Source: Zygnema cylindricum
Taxonomy: Eukaryota; Streptophyta; Zygnematophyceae; Zygnematales; Zygnemataceae
NCBI GenBank assembly: GCA_037447655.1
Contig: JBBHKE010000956.1
Span: forward strand, 235,769-272,539
Reading direction: 5' to 3'
Length of the DNA: 36,771 nt
This document shows, in pieces, positions 21,866 through 31,660 of this stretch (the stretch's first letter is position 1; every line of letters begins with the position of its first letter). The translations under genes were made by a program, and so were the position numbers. The notes beneath the pieces are model-generated. The model saw nothing but the letters and a program-made list of their open reading frames with translations, did no database searches and was not told where the DNA came from.

Positions 21866-22963
21866 GGACCAGTTGTAGTACTGGGAGTAGACATAGAAAA
21901 CAACAGAAACTATCAAGCACCAATTCAACAGCTAACTTTCAGCTCACACAAAATATAACTCAAAAAGCCAATATGCCTCAAATTTCTCACAGATATACAA
22001 AACAAAGTAAGCTGGCAATTCATAAAATTTTCGCCCAAGTTATTTGGTAAACCATAAGATATGACTCTTAGAAATTTCCGAAAAACTACCCTTAAAATGT
22101 CATAATCCCAAAATTGGATGATAAAAAATTTCTTAAGCCCTAAACTATATACTCACAGTGTGTATCTACTTTAACACTAATTTGGGTGGTCGTACTACAG
22201 TATTATCCCGACTTACGACAAACTATACAACCTGTATGTCAGTGTACCACGAGTACCCTCAAAACCCTCAATAATACCTGCCATTAAATGAACAGTGTAA
22301 TCACTAAATTATAATTCACTTAACGTCAACCTTGTGTTTTCCAAATATTTACAAATAGCGAGTGTACAATTTATATTTCTGACGCTTAGTTAGCATTAAT
22401 CATACAAGTCCAGATAAATGTTGGTCAGAGGTACGGTCACCTTGAGTGCATACGGCGCACTTAGTCATTGTGATCCACACTTTAATCGCGTCCATTGAAT
22501 AGGTGCGTATCGATGACTTACTTTCGATCTCTCACAATTCTTCTCTCGTATGTTTGGCTTAGTCCTCGTTCGTCCGATTCACTTGTGTGTGTACAACATG
22601 CTTCGTCATTTGTGGTCCCACGTGAATCGCATCTGTCGACACGATTCGAAGTCAATGATCATAATCGGCATCGTACCATTCATTTCCAAAATATCCGATC
22701 AACATTCCGTTTGTCCAATCGAAAGAATCCACTCGTCTACTGCGTGACGCGTGTAACCAAATGTCGGCGCTACTCCGTAAAACCTGCGTACACCTCTCTT
22801 GAAGACACGTGTCCTTGTAGAGGTACAATACACTCTATTGTACTTTTGCTACCGTAACACTAAAAAAGGTAAGTATACACAAAACGATTCAGAAAATATT
22901 ATAAGTCTTTTTGGATTCCTCTCGCGACTCTATCTATTTAATTAAAGATTTCAAATTACAACA
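21866..22963 (-). repeat. M2 LTR, main part
   Basis: Minus-strand LTR starting TGTTG at 22963 next to the purine tract CTAAATATTTAGGGGAG. It aligns over its whole length with 9980-11107 and ends at the insertion of element C; the final 35 bp are at 15630-15664. Its last coding codons here read MSTPSTTTGP. Because a PBS and gag follow its end, it serves as the 3' LTR of M2 and the 5' LTR of the next unit. Confidence 0.85.
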
Positions 22964-22969
22964 CTCCCC

Positions 22970-23440
22970 TAAATATTTAGACTCAGTTACTCACTTAGTC
23001 TAATAGTTTCTCTGCAAAACTGCAACGTAGGAGCAGGAAGGGCTTTAGTTAACATGTCAGCTACCATCTCTTCATCCGGTAAATAACACAATTTAATCAC
23101 TTTTGTAAGCATTTTTTCTTTGACAAAGTGAAGTCTAACATCCATGTGTTTGCTTTTAAATTGATGACTTGGGTTAGAGGAAATGGCAATGGCTGCGTGG
23201 TTGTCACACAAGATAGACCGAGGACCTGTTTGGATATACCCAAGTTTTTGTAAAATAGACTTAACCCATAAGAGCTCTTTGAAGGCAAAAGTTGGTGCCA
23301 TGCATTCTGCCTCCATTGTGGATTGAGTTGAAACCTTTTGTAGTTTGCTCTTCCAGCAACATGTTCTATCTCAAATCTTAAGAACAAAATCAGTTGTAGA
23401 TTTCCGGCTTAGCATGTCCCCATAGCTAGCGTCGCTCCAC
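22970..23440 (-). pseudogene. M2 RNase H of Ty1/copia
   Basis: Open from 23316 to 22987: AECMAPTFAFKELLWVKSIL, LCDNHAAIAISSNPSHQF, KHMDVRLHFVKEK, ADMLTKALPAPTL and FCRETIRLSE. It is nearly identical to M1 (11164-11505), with one frameshift fewer. The upstream part continues in another frame to about 23440. Confidence 0.85.
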
Positions 23441-24530
23441 GTCTATATTTTCACTCCTCCTCCTCTAAGTAGAAGCTTAAGATTTTAAGTACCTGCAAGA
23501 TATCTCAACACCCTTTTTGCTGCTTCACAATCTGCCTTTTTAAGATTTTGCACACTTCTACTCAAGACCCTCACAACTGTTGTGATATCAGGTCTCGTAC
23601 AATTTATAATATATATAAGACTTCGAATTAACTGCCTATATGGATTTGAATCCATAAACTCCTCTTTCCCTTACTTTAGACTCTCACACACCATAATGCT
23701 TAAATCTGAATCCCTTCCTTCTAATTTCTACATGAATTCCATGGGAGTTATAAATACCTTTACATCTTTCATTTCAAATCTTTCGAGCATGTTACCTATT
23801 GCTTCTTTCTGAGTCAACAAAATCAGCCTTTTGTTTCTATCTCTTTCTACCTGTATACGTAAGATATACTTGGCCTCAACGAGGTCTTTCATCTCAAACC
23901 TAGACCTTAAAGCAGCTTTAATACAATTTATTTCATCTATTGATTTATTTATTGATTGTAGGACATCAACATATACAACAATGTATATCATCCCATCTTC
24001 TCCTTGTAAGACATATACAGAATTATATGAGCTAATTCTCTTATATCCTAGCCCAATCAAAAACTCATCTACTGTGAAATTCTATTTTCATGGGGCTTAT
24101 TATAGCCCATACAAAGTTTTCATCAATTTACACACTAATTCTTCCTTTCCTTTTATCTACATCTATTTTAGGCTGCTTCATATAAATGGTTTTTTCTAAC
24201 TCTCCATGGAAGAAGGTTGTTTTGACATCCATTTGATGTATTTCCATATTCTCTATGGCTGCTAGACTTAGCAAAATTTTGGCAGTGGGAAATTTGACAA
24301 CTGGAGAGAAGGTTTCTTCAAAGTCAACACCTTCTTTTTCATTGTACACTTGGGCCACTAGTTTGGCCTTATACATTTTAAGGGTGTTGTTCGGGTTCTG
24401 CTTCACCTTGAATACCCGTTTGCTGCCGATAACATTTCTGCCCGGAGGATGATCCACGAGCTCCAATGTTTGCGCCTCCATAATAGACTTCATTCCATCG
24501 TTTGCCGCCTCGATCCACTGATTTCTCTCA
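23441..24530 (-). pseudogene. M2 reverse transcriptase of Ty1/copia
   Basis: 24493-24128 carries [38 protein letters not shown] and [19 protein letters not shown]. 24060-23728 carries YVLQGEDGMIYIVVYVDVL, in which the catalytic YVDD has become YVDV, then EAKYILRIQVERDRNKR and NMLERFEMKDVK. Frameshifts lie near 24065-24130 and 23730. Overall it is collinear with M1, and the loss of the second catalytic Asp shows it is dead. Confidence 0.85.
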
Positions 24531-24544
24531 AGTGATGAGAAGGC

Positions 24545-24880
24545 CTACTGAATCGTTAGAGGCTCCTCTGTAGGTGCACAAAAATCAAAGTGAGAGCTTG
24601 CTTGCAAACAACTGTTAGATTTTTCCCCACCTGGAAATTTTGAGGCTATCGTTAGCAACCTTTGATTTTTTTGATTTTTTTGAACTGTACTTGAGTTGGT
24701 ACTGAGTGTTATATTCTTAGAGATAATTTCTTTCTGTTTCTCAAATACAAAAACCCTGTACCCTTTTACATTATCATCATACCCCATAAAAATCCCAGGT
24801 TAGCCTTTTGTCTCCATTTTCCATCTATCCTGTGAAGTGTCTAGAATAAAGCACTTGCTGCAAAAGATCGTAAAGTGACT
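24545..24880 (-). pseudogene. M2 integrase C-terminus and linker
   Basis: Open 24787-24545: MGYDDNVKGYRVFVFEKQKE and FCAPTEEPLTIQ, preceded in another frame by the SHFTIF..KCFIL-type block up to 24880. It is collinear with 12721-13240 but lacks about 200 bp of the linker. The integrase ends at the same position as in M1, where segment U begins. Confidence 0.75.
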
Positions 24881-25429
24881 AACATGTAAGTAAAAAAAAA
24901 TCAGCTAATGAAGTTTAACTCAAAAAAAGTTTACATCAACATTGGTACTTTTTCACTATCATTAATTATTCTAATGTCGAATGTTTATAGATAATGTAAT
25001 TTAAAAATGTGTCAGTGCGGACTAGAACTGCTCATTATTGCGTACAAACGTACAAAATAATTGTCAAAGAATGGCATCGAAAATGATAATTGAGTGCATC
25101 ACACAAAAAAACGTACTCAAATTTGACTACAAGTTATAAAAGACGAGAGAAAATTGCAAGAACGTGTTCTCACATATTCGGGCATCGAATATGTGAACAC
25201 AGGCTTTCGTGCATACCCCAGAAGCATGGGAAACTGTATCGATTTCTTAACCCTAACAACAATTCACTGTATAATTTTAATGTAAAAAAAAAAAATTCGT
25301 ACATTATATCTGTACACTCCATTCGTACACGAAAAACATACGAAATTTACGAAAAGTTTAAAAAACCCTAAAAATAATGCATAATCGTAAAAAAATCAAA
25401 ATTTTAACAAATAAAACATTTATGGTCTC
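24881..25429. repeat. Segment U, copy 2
   Basis: Collinear with 13241-13785. The short frame 25090-25371 ends IRTRKTYEIYEKFKKP, as in copy 1. No transposase, RT or host domain is recognised. It shares its junction with copia integrase with copy 1. Confidence 0.65.
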
Positions 25430-26290
25430 CACGTATCTGTTACTTAGCAAACCTACTTTCTTTTTTAGCTCAGATTTGGCGGACCCGAATTTTAGGTGTC
25501 CCTATGTGTAAGGGTACCGCCCCCTGTTGCTAAGTTCGAGATATTTTCTGTCGCTTTCCTTTCAAAATTAGCGCTGTAGTGCCTAAGTTGAAACCGTACG
25601 AAAAAACTGCAATTTTGTAGAGTAAAACTTGCATCATTCTCGAACTTAGGATTTGCGAAAAAAAAATCATCTTGTATTTTTTGACCAAGTGTCACGTCAT
25701 CTTCAAACTTATCAGAAACCACATCGGCAATGTATTTTAAGCAAATTAGGTTCGTTACACAAATAGGAAAATATATTCCCACGAGTGAAAAAGTTTTCAA
25801 AAGTTTTTGACAACCGAGAAAATTACAGGGCTGTTCGTTTTTGTCCCCATTCACCTTGTTCAATTTATTTTTTGCAGGGGTCTTGAGGCTGTAGTGTCAT
25901 TTCACGCATAAGTTGAAAAATCAGCGATGGTGAAAAATTTGCAAGTCATGTCGGTCGGACATGAAAGGTTTACGCAAAGGCATGTGGTACAGCCACGGCT
26001 GCAAGGCTGTACGTCTACGATGCCACGCAATGACATGCAATATACCAAATCGTTTCAAAAATTACAATGTGTATTGCAACGCTTTGAAAAGATTTGGAAA
26101 AATAAGGTGCGGCAAAGACAAATTGCACACGGTGGCACCCGTCACAGTTATTGTCGACTTATACAATCGTCACAAAATTAAGTAACATTTTTGAGTGAAA
26201 ACATGAGACACATGAAATCCGGGTTCGCGGGATCTGCGCTAAAATACAAAGTGAGTTTGCTAAGCTACAAGTACATGGGGTCGTTGTTGA
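25430..26290. repeat. Inverted-repeat segment at the distal end of U
   Basis: About 60-70 bp at 25430-25495 (from GGTCTCCACGTATCTG through TTGGCGGACCCG) recur in inverted orientation at 26218-26285 (CGGGTTCGCGGGATC...GTACATGGGGTCG) at roughly 75-80% identity by eye. The interior (~730 bp) has only short frames (25492-25863 minus; 25927-26185 plus) without a known domain. Copy 1 has only the left ~210 bp. It could be a non-autonomous TIR transposon or an old foldback. No clear target duplication was found. Confidence 0.5.
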
Positions 26291-26344
26291 AATCCCTAGA
26301 TTTAGGGGGTATTTTCTAGTTATGAGTAGACTAAGTAAATACGC

Positions 26345-26580
26345 ATGCAGTCTGCCTCCACCTTCTCTGTGTAGCCCCCGTACTTGTTGTAGTCATTGAA
26401 GGTGAGAGAGAGTGGTGGAGCAATGGCTGCCTTAGCTACACAGGCAAGACTATAGAGTGACATAAGTCACTCTTAACAAAAAGGTTGAGACTGGGAGTGG
26501 TTGAAACTTCAAACGGTAGAGTGAGGCGTAGCCGTCAACTTAAACTGATCTGTCGTAGAAGTTTGTTAGAGTATATATGG
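26345..26580 (-). repeat. tRNA-derived SINE-like copy 3
   Basis: Minus-strand copy collinear with 7163-7402: CCATATATAC at the upper end, CTTCTACGACAGATC, CGGCTACGCC, GGCAGCCATTGCTCC core, a short CT/GA tract and ACAACAAGTACGGGGGCTAC. The pol III B box has decayed. It sits next to the truncated 3' side of the methyltransferase-bearing element. Confidence 0.65.
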
Positions 26581-26639
26581 TCTGATTTAAAAATAAAAAT
26601 TGCTAATGAATCTTAATCCATGTCAAGCGTGTCTGAAAA

Positions 26640-26950
26640 ACAAGAGAGAAGGGCCTATTGCCAGGAGTAGTCGGCATTGGAGTCCTCCAAATAACCCCCA
26701 AAATACAAATGCTTCTCATAATAATGATTATGCCCACTACTGCCTCCATTCCTCCCATTGACATGCATGCAAAATAGAGATGATTCCATGGGGAGGGCGA
26801 AAAGATATCTCCTCCCCCTCTCTTTCCCCACCTGGCCGGGGAAAAGGATGGGGTTCTTGGTAATTGAGTCGGTTTCCTGATTTCTTTCTCCTTGCCTCCC
26901 TCCCCCCTTCAAGCTGCAAGTTGGCCGTAGTGCTAACAACTTTCGAGCTT
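26640..26950 (-). pseudogene. C-terminal tail after the methyltransferase domain
   Basis: Downstream of motif X the frame stays open to 26655 but becomes Gly/Arg/Ser-rich (GGGRQGERNQETD and similar), with no RT, RNase H or integrase motif in any minus-strand frame. It is either a C-terminal extension of the methyltransferase or decayed polyprotein. The element cannot be followed below about 26640, where SINE-like sequence begins. Confidence 0.4.
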
Positions 26951-26959
26951 GAAGGTAGC

Positions 26960-28082
26960 TAGCCCTTGAATGAGGAGACTGTAGGCTAGAAAAGGCAAGA
27001 GAATGTTTTAAAACCCATGTGATTGCATTGAGAACCATGCTCTATCCGAGTAGGCTACACCTATGGAGGTCTAAAATACATGGTGTTGCTGTGGTGGCAG
27101 GTTGGAATCCTATTGCCTGTTCGCGTTCTTCCAACGTTGGTGTTGTCCAAAGTCCAATTTTGCCATCGAATATCATTTCGACTGCTCCCTTCCGATACTC
27201 ATGGCTGTTGGGGAAGGAAATCAAGGTTGGCAGGGCTCGCCGTGGTGCCCCTGGTTTGTTTCACCTAAAGAACACAGGAAGATCAGCCTTGGTCACTAGA
27301 GTGGCCATCCGCCTTGGCCCTAGAATTTGTTACAGAGTAATCTAGGGATATGTTTAGTGATTTTGTAAGAGCAGGTTTAGGACTGACAGAGGTATTAGAT
27401 TGGTCTAGTAAGTTCGAACGCTGTGAGCCCTTGATCCCTGTTGTGGTGCTTCAAAAACGAGTGGAGCTCTTAGAATCTACTTAACTTGATTCTAGCTATT
27501 GGCGACATGTTTGTTTTATCATCTCCCGGGTGAACATTTTCCAAAACGTACCCCACTGGTGTGTCTTGGGACTGCTGGAGCCAAGAAATTAATTTTATCA
27601 TCTGGAAGAAGGTTTGACTTTAGCTGTCCTAATGTCCCTGGCCTTTCCCTACTAAAGAGTATCTTTGACATGGCCATCCTGCCATTACCCGATCTACTCG
27701 CTCCAGCATAGCTAAATGGGGTTCCAAGATATTGTTTATTTTTTCGGGAAGGCTTAGGTGAGATATGCCGATGGCGGATATTGGAAGTTTCTGGGGATAT
27801 AATTGGTGAAGCTGTTGTAGTCGGTGCTCACTAACTGCCCGAGCAACGGGGGAGATTTCCACGACCACATAAGACTCCACTTTATATCTTGCTTTCAATA
27901 CAGCTTTTAAGTCCGAGCTAATTCCTGAAAATAGTGATAGTATCCGTAGTCCGAAATCCGAAATTGATAATGACACCACTTGTCGATGGAATTTCTATTC
28001 TCGGGCGAAAGCTCCAACCGAGGCTTTTTCTCCTTGGCAAAAACAACTGCGAAGGACTGGTCCACTTCCCGCCGAAGTGTGG
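26960..28082 (-). pseudogene. Retrotransposon-borne C5 cytosine DNA methyltransferase
   Basis: Catalytic domain of a DNA (cytosine-5) methyltransferase, which transfers methyl from S-adenosylmethionine to C5 of cytosine. In order along the minus strand: motif I LSLFSGI (27943-27923, AdoMet binding); motif II-like YVVVEISPVARAVSEHRL; motif IV MAGWPCQRYS with the catalytic Cys at 27670-27668, followed by GKGQG; motif VI PVGYVLENV (Glu codon 27541-27539); motif VIII GSRAHSVRTY then TNL (about 27437-27395); motif IX-like LPTLISFPNS; a target-recognition-like PTLEEREQAIGF; and motif X RCSLLG..MVLNAITWVL (about 27060-26985). The span of ~320 residues suits a bare catalytic domain. It is broken by stops (two after GKGQGH, several between VIII and IX, one in X) and about two frameshifts. 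Order is canonical, so not DRM. The C-terminal half recalls DNMT3, but motif IV is PCQ, not PCN. The 28082-27980 stretch is a linker reading LRREVDQSFAVVFAKEKKPR. Confidence 0.9.
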
Positions 28083-28880
28083 CTACCTGTGATAATCTGC
28101 TCTAGTATCCCTCTTCCCACCACTTAGAAATATGGAATTGCTATATATCTCGATAGCGATGGCGAGCAGCTCTGTTGGAGTGTGGGTGGCATAAACAGGA
28201 TAACATCCGGCTTCGGGAGCGTTGTTTTTCCCTTGATTCTTTAAATCCAAGGGTACTACCACCTTGACCCCCTCCGGATCCTCAAGGTCCCGAATAGTGA
28301 ACTGCTCTTTCCACACACTTAAACCCATGTTTAACCTTGTCCAAGTGGCCATCCCCAACAAAATTTAAAACTGCTCATCTTCCACCACCAAGAAGGGAAG
28401 CTGAATTCGGACCTTCTGACCCGCGACATCGAAGAACTGGATTAACATGGCCTTGAAAATTTCGTGGACCAGCTGGTTCCCACTACTAACCTTCTTTAAG
28501 CAGATGTTACTAGGGCATATTGTCGGTCGGAGTTCCTTTGGCATTTGTTGCAGAGCCCAAGAGGTAATGAGGTTGGGGAGTGCTCCGGTGTCGACCGCTG
28601 CATCTTGGTATCCGCCATATCCGTTGAGTTTGAAATTTTCTGTCCGGTTGAGGATTAGCGCCAAAGATAACGTCTTATAATTCCTATCCATCATATGGAT
28701 CTTTGGGTCTGCTGACCACAAGACTGACCTGGGCTGATTTGTTCGGTCTCTTTTTTCCCCTCCTGATTGAATCTCCTCCATGAGGGCCTGTATGAGAATT
28801 TCTTCCGACATGTTATGGGAAGAGGCTAGTGCTTTCACGTGAGTAAGGGCGTAGGGCATGAGATGCCTTACTAACATCGC
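28083..28880 (-). pseudogene. Aspartic protease of the methyltransferase-bearing element
   Basis: Retropepsin-like domain. The open frame 28877-28365 has DAAVDTGALPNLITSWALQQ with the active-site DTGA at residues 96-99. A single TAA at 28362-28364 interrupts the frame, which then continues as ILLGMATWTRLNMGLSVWKE, the hydrophobic-hydrophobic-G block that closes retropepsins of Ty3-like elements and retroviruses. Copia proteases normally lack this block, so the element looks Ty3-like rather than copia. The frame continues to a TAG at 28080 and shifts into the linker before the methyltransferase, so protease and methyltransferase were probably one polyprotein. Confidence 0.8.
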
Positions 28881-29640
28881 TGCAAGTTTGGAGGACAGAG
28901 GTTGAGTTTTTGGCTAAAAATGGGGAACCTAGTTCCTCTTGTTTTCCCTACTCTCCCCCCCTAGCTTCCTCACTTTCCTTCTCGGATTCCGGCTCACAGG
29001 GTGTTTCGGGTGTGTTATCCTCCAAGCGTTCCGCCAAATATTGTTTGAACCAGTATTGGTTTTTTCGTTTTTCCTCCTCTTCCGCATGTTTTTCTATCTC
29101 CGTTTGTTTAGTTGTCTTGTAATTCTCAAATCCAGGAGGCAATTTCTTCACAACCTTGGGAGGTGCGTTTGTGGATTTGATTTCGAGACCTTTTTTGTCG
29201 TTCATAATAACTACCTTAGGGGTGAAGGACAAAGTTCCACTGGCCTCCCTGTGGTGGTCTCTTTGAGCCAGTCTTTGCTAGTCTCTTCTCTGCGCCAATG
29301 ATGAGTTATGAAGATGCCTGCAACTGTCTCCTACGCCGACATTCCAGGCTCCAGAAAAGAAGGTTTGTGTGTGATGCGCTTCTGAAGGTTCCATGTCCCA
29401 CCCCATCACTTCGTTATCGTCTTCGCCCGGCGCGGATCTAGTTCAAGCTCCGCTAGCTTTTGTAGTAATTTTTGTTTTCTCCGGTGGAGTTTCTGAGAGG
29501 CCATCAGTGCAAGAGTTCGAGAGGGAGAACCCAAGCGCAGGGCTTCTAATTCTGCAGCCATCGCGGCCATTTGCTGACTTTGCTGTTGTATTATAATCTT
29601 TGGGGTGAGTCTTGCTTGACGTGTTTGTTGTTGTTCTAGT
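28881..29640 (-). pseudogene. Gag-Pro linker with coiled coil and charged stretch
   Basis: Around 29640-29400 the minus strand reads a Gln/Leu-rich coiled coil (EELEQQQTRQARL, QQQSQQMAAMAAELEALRL, KQKLLQKLAELELDPRRAK). From 29232 to 28948 it reads a Lys/Glu-rich stretch (PPKVVKKLPPGFENYKTTK, EIEKHAEEEEKRKNQYWFKQ, TPCEPESEKESEEARGGE). Both have strong coding character. Frameshifts and stops lie near 29400, 29235 and 28940. Function is unknown; such regions usually assist Gag assembly or link domains. Confidence 0.6.
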
Positions 29641-29986
29641 TCTTCCGTGGTGCGACGTCCCTAGGGGTAAAGAAGCTGGAGAGGGAGAGGATTTACGACA
29701 GTTTCACCTTCGTCGGTAAAGAGTGCATATTGCATCATCTCTTTTGGGACCCCATTCTTTCGGAAACACTGCCGCTCCTTGTTTCCCATGAAACCGTAAG
29801 CCTCACACTTAGAGATCTCGGTGGTGTATTTGCCCCTTAATTCATTGGAGATTTGCGCATCACCAAATTTTGGAAGTTTGATTTGTCGCAACTGGGCTTG
29901 TGACATTTTTGCAGTCGGACCAGGGAGTCGGATGCTAAATGTCTTTGTTCACCGGTGTTTTGTCTTCCGATCTCCCTCCTTGTTTC
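29641..29986 (-). pseudogene. Second zinc knuckle region of gag
   Basis: The frame 29906-29661 contains MSQAQLRQIKLPKFGDAQI and then KCEAYGFMGNKERQC. This fits a CX2CX4HX4C knuckle in which the second Cys is Tyr and the His is Asn. It is a degenerate nucleic-acid-binding knuckle of nucleocapsid. Before the solo LTR insertion (29987-31046) it was continuous with the Gag part at 31052 and above. Confidence 0.55.
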
Positions 29987-31046
29987 TGTTGTTTTGGAAA
30001 ATATAGTTTCGTGCGTACGCGACATTTCGTGGGCACATCATAAGGTGTATTGTGAAAGTTTCCATGGATTCGCGGATTAGGGGAGCAAATGTGCGGATAA
30101 AATAAAAGTGACGCGAACAAGGATTATAAAATGAACGATGGATCGCAAAGCGACCCGATTGGAAATAATTAGTAATGTTCGAAATGTTACTCTGGAGGGA
30201 GTACACAAGTTTCGGTACTCTCCAGGGGCATGTGTTGGTATGGTACGTATCAAGGGGCACGTGTTGGTATGGTACGTATCAAGGGCACGTGTCGGTAAAG
30301 AGGTATGGTACGACGGTTGAAGTACAGTTTGGTTAAAGGACAGAAATGCCACGTGAAGATTGGTGAACGGATGTGGATAGTGGCGGACGAAGTTCGCCGT
30401 CAATCATTAGATGACAAATATTGAGTACTTTGTCTTTTCGGCATCTAAAATGTTAGCCGCGGAATATTTTGGCACCGGTTAAATGAGTGTAAATGCATTG
30501 TACGGTAGACAGCCGGTTATCCTTGTTAGGATGACCAAGTTGTTTATGGTACGGCGTAGATGAGCTGCGGGTTCACTTGTATATGTGTAGAGCTTAGAAT
30601 ATTTGAGGTAGGAATCCCCTTGTATGGAAAAACTGTGATTGCCGTTTTTGGGATTTTTGAAGTGAAATATCATTATGATCTTTTGGCAGAATTTATTGAT
30701 TTTTTGCATGTTGGTTCTTTGGTGTAATTTATGTATTGTGAAAAATTTTCAGGTCTATTGTGTACCTGGTTTTCTTGGGGCTTCATTGTGAAGTCGGTCT
30801 TTTGTGGGGTTGATTCTGGCAAGTTGTTTTTCATCAACTTTGGCTGGGTGATGTGGAAATTATGGTTGGTATATTTTTATGAAAATTTGTGGGGATACTA
30901 AGCGCCCAATGAATATTCTATTTGTGACGTTTCAGCTTGTTTTGGTAATTCTGTAGAATTCTGAGGTGAATCAAAGTAGGCTGTTTTGGGGTAGTCTGTG
31001 GTGCTTCCGAGGGTAAATCCATGGCTGAAAGTGGCTATGGACAACA
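29987..31046 (-). repeat. Solo LTR, family 2, inserted in the methyltransferase element
   Basis: Minus-strand LTR starting TGTTGTCCATAGCC (31046) and ending TTTTCCAAAACAACA (29987), 1060 bp. Flanks are GTTTC (29982-29986) and ATTTC (31047-31051), a 5-bp target duplication with one mismatch. The whole length corresponds to 35136-36366, which lies in the opposite orientation. No internal retroelement sequence accompanies it, so it is a solo LTR left by LTR-LTR recombination. It splits the Gag frame between the two zinc knuckles. Confidence 0.8.
30225..30302. repeat. 29-bp tandem repeats with G-boxes in the family-2 LTR
   Basis: GGGGCA(T/C)GTGTTGGTATGG... starts at 30225, 30254 and 30283 (the third unit is partial). 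Units 2 and 3 contain CACGTG, the palindromic G-box bound by bZIP and bHLH factors. Short repeats of this type in LTR U3 regions usually act as enhancers. I see no similarly clear array in the other copy (35136-36366). Confidence 0.75.
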
Positions 31047-31051
31047 ATTTC

Positions 31052-31660
31052 CTTTCCTATTGCCTCTTGGTCCTTTCAGCTCTCTCCTTTTCCCGTTCTT
31101 TTTGCTTGAGAGCTAATTTTGTTTTGAGCTTCCGGAGGGCAACACATCCTTCCATGACCTGTTTGTTGACAGTTCAAATAGTTATACAAGAAAACGTGGT
31201 CATCGGCCCCTATGGCGGGTTCGTTTCCGCTATCCACCACATGTTTCCCCTTAAGTTTTTGCAAAGCTAGAAGTTTTGCTGATTCCTCATTGTCAAGAGG
31301 CATTTTTCCGGCAAATCCTACAAAGTTTCCCCAAGTTTTGCCTGTTACTAACTTCTCTCATGCCTCACTATGAACGAAGTGGTCGTAGAGCTTTATTTCG
31401 GCCACAGAGATTTCTTTAGCGGATAGATTGATGTTTTGGATGGCCGTCCTATGATCCAATTGTCGAGGATAGTTTGCCTCGTGGGCCGGAACGAGTTTCA
31501 CACCACGATAAAGTATTTGGTTGCCATAACCGAGAGATCAATGGTTGATAGTTTTGTCTTTTGACAGAGGCTCGACAGTCTGTTGAAAAGAGTCTGGGGA
31601 TATTCACTCTTTTGACAACGAAATTCCGTATATTCCTTGATAGCTGTTTCATTCTTTTCT
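31052..31660 (-). pseudogene. Gag with first zinc knuckle (methyltransferase element)
   Basis: The frame 31303-31076 has KLLALQKLKGKHVVDSGN followed by YNYLNCQQTGHGRMCC, a CX2CX4HX4C knuckle whose first Cys is Tyr. After a frameshift comes a charged coiled-coil-like ALKQKEREKERAERTKRQ, cut by the solo LTR. Upstream, 31652-31449 in various frames holds the end of the capsid part. Nucleic-acid binding by nucleocapsid is the expected role. Confidence 0.65.

Noticed and set aside
25492-25863. 123-codon ORF on the minus strand in segment U
   Set aside because: It lies in repeat sequence; the equivalent part of copy 1 is not open, and no motif is seen.
27019-27345. Plus-strand ORFs opposite the methyltransferase
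   Set aside because: Antisense shadows of motifs VIII-X of the methyltransferase.
26960-28082. Methyltransferase as a host gene, or as plant DRM
   Set aside because: It is joined to a retropepsin and gag in the same orientation with only a short linker, is full of stops, and has canonical motif order (DRM is rearranged). A host pseudogene inserted next to the protease cannot be fully excluded, but needs an extra coincidence.
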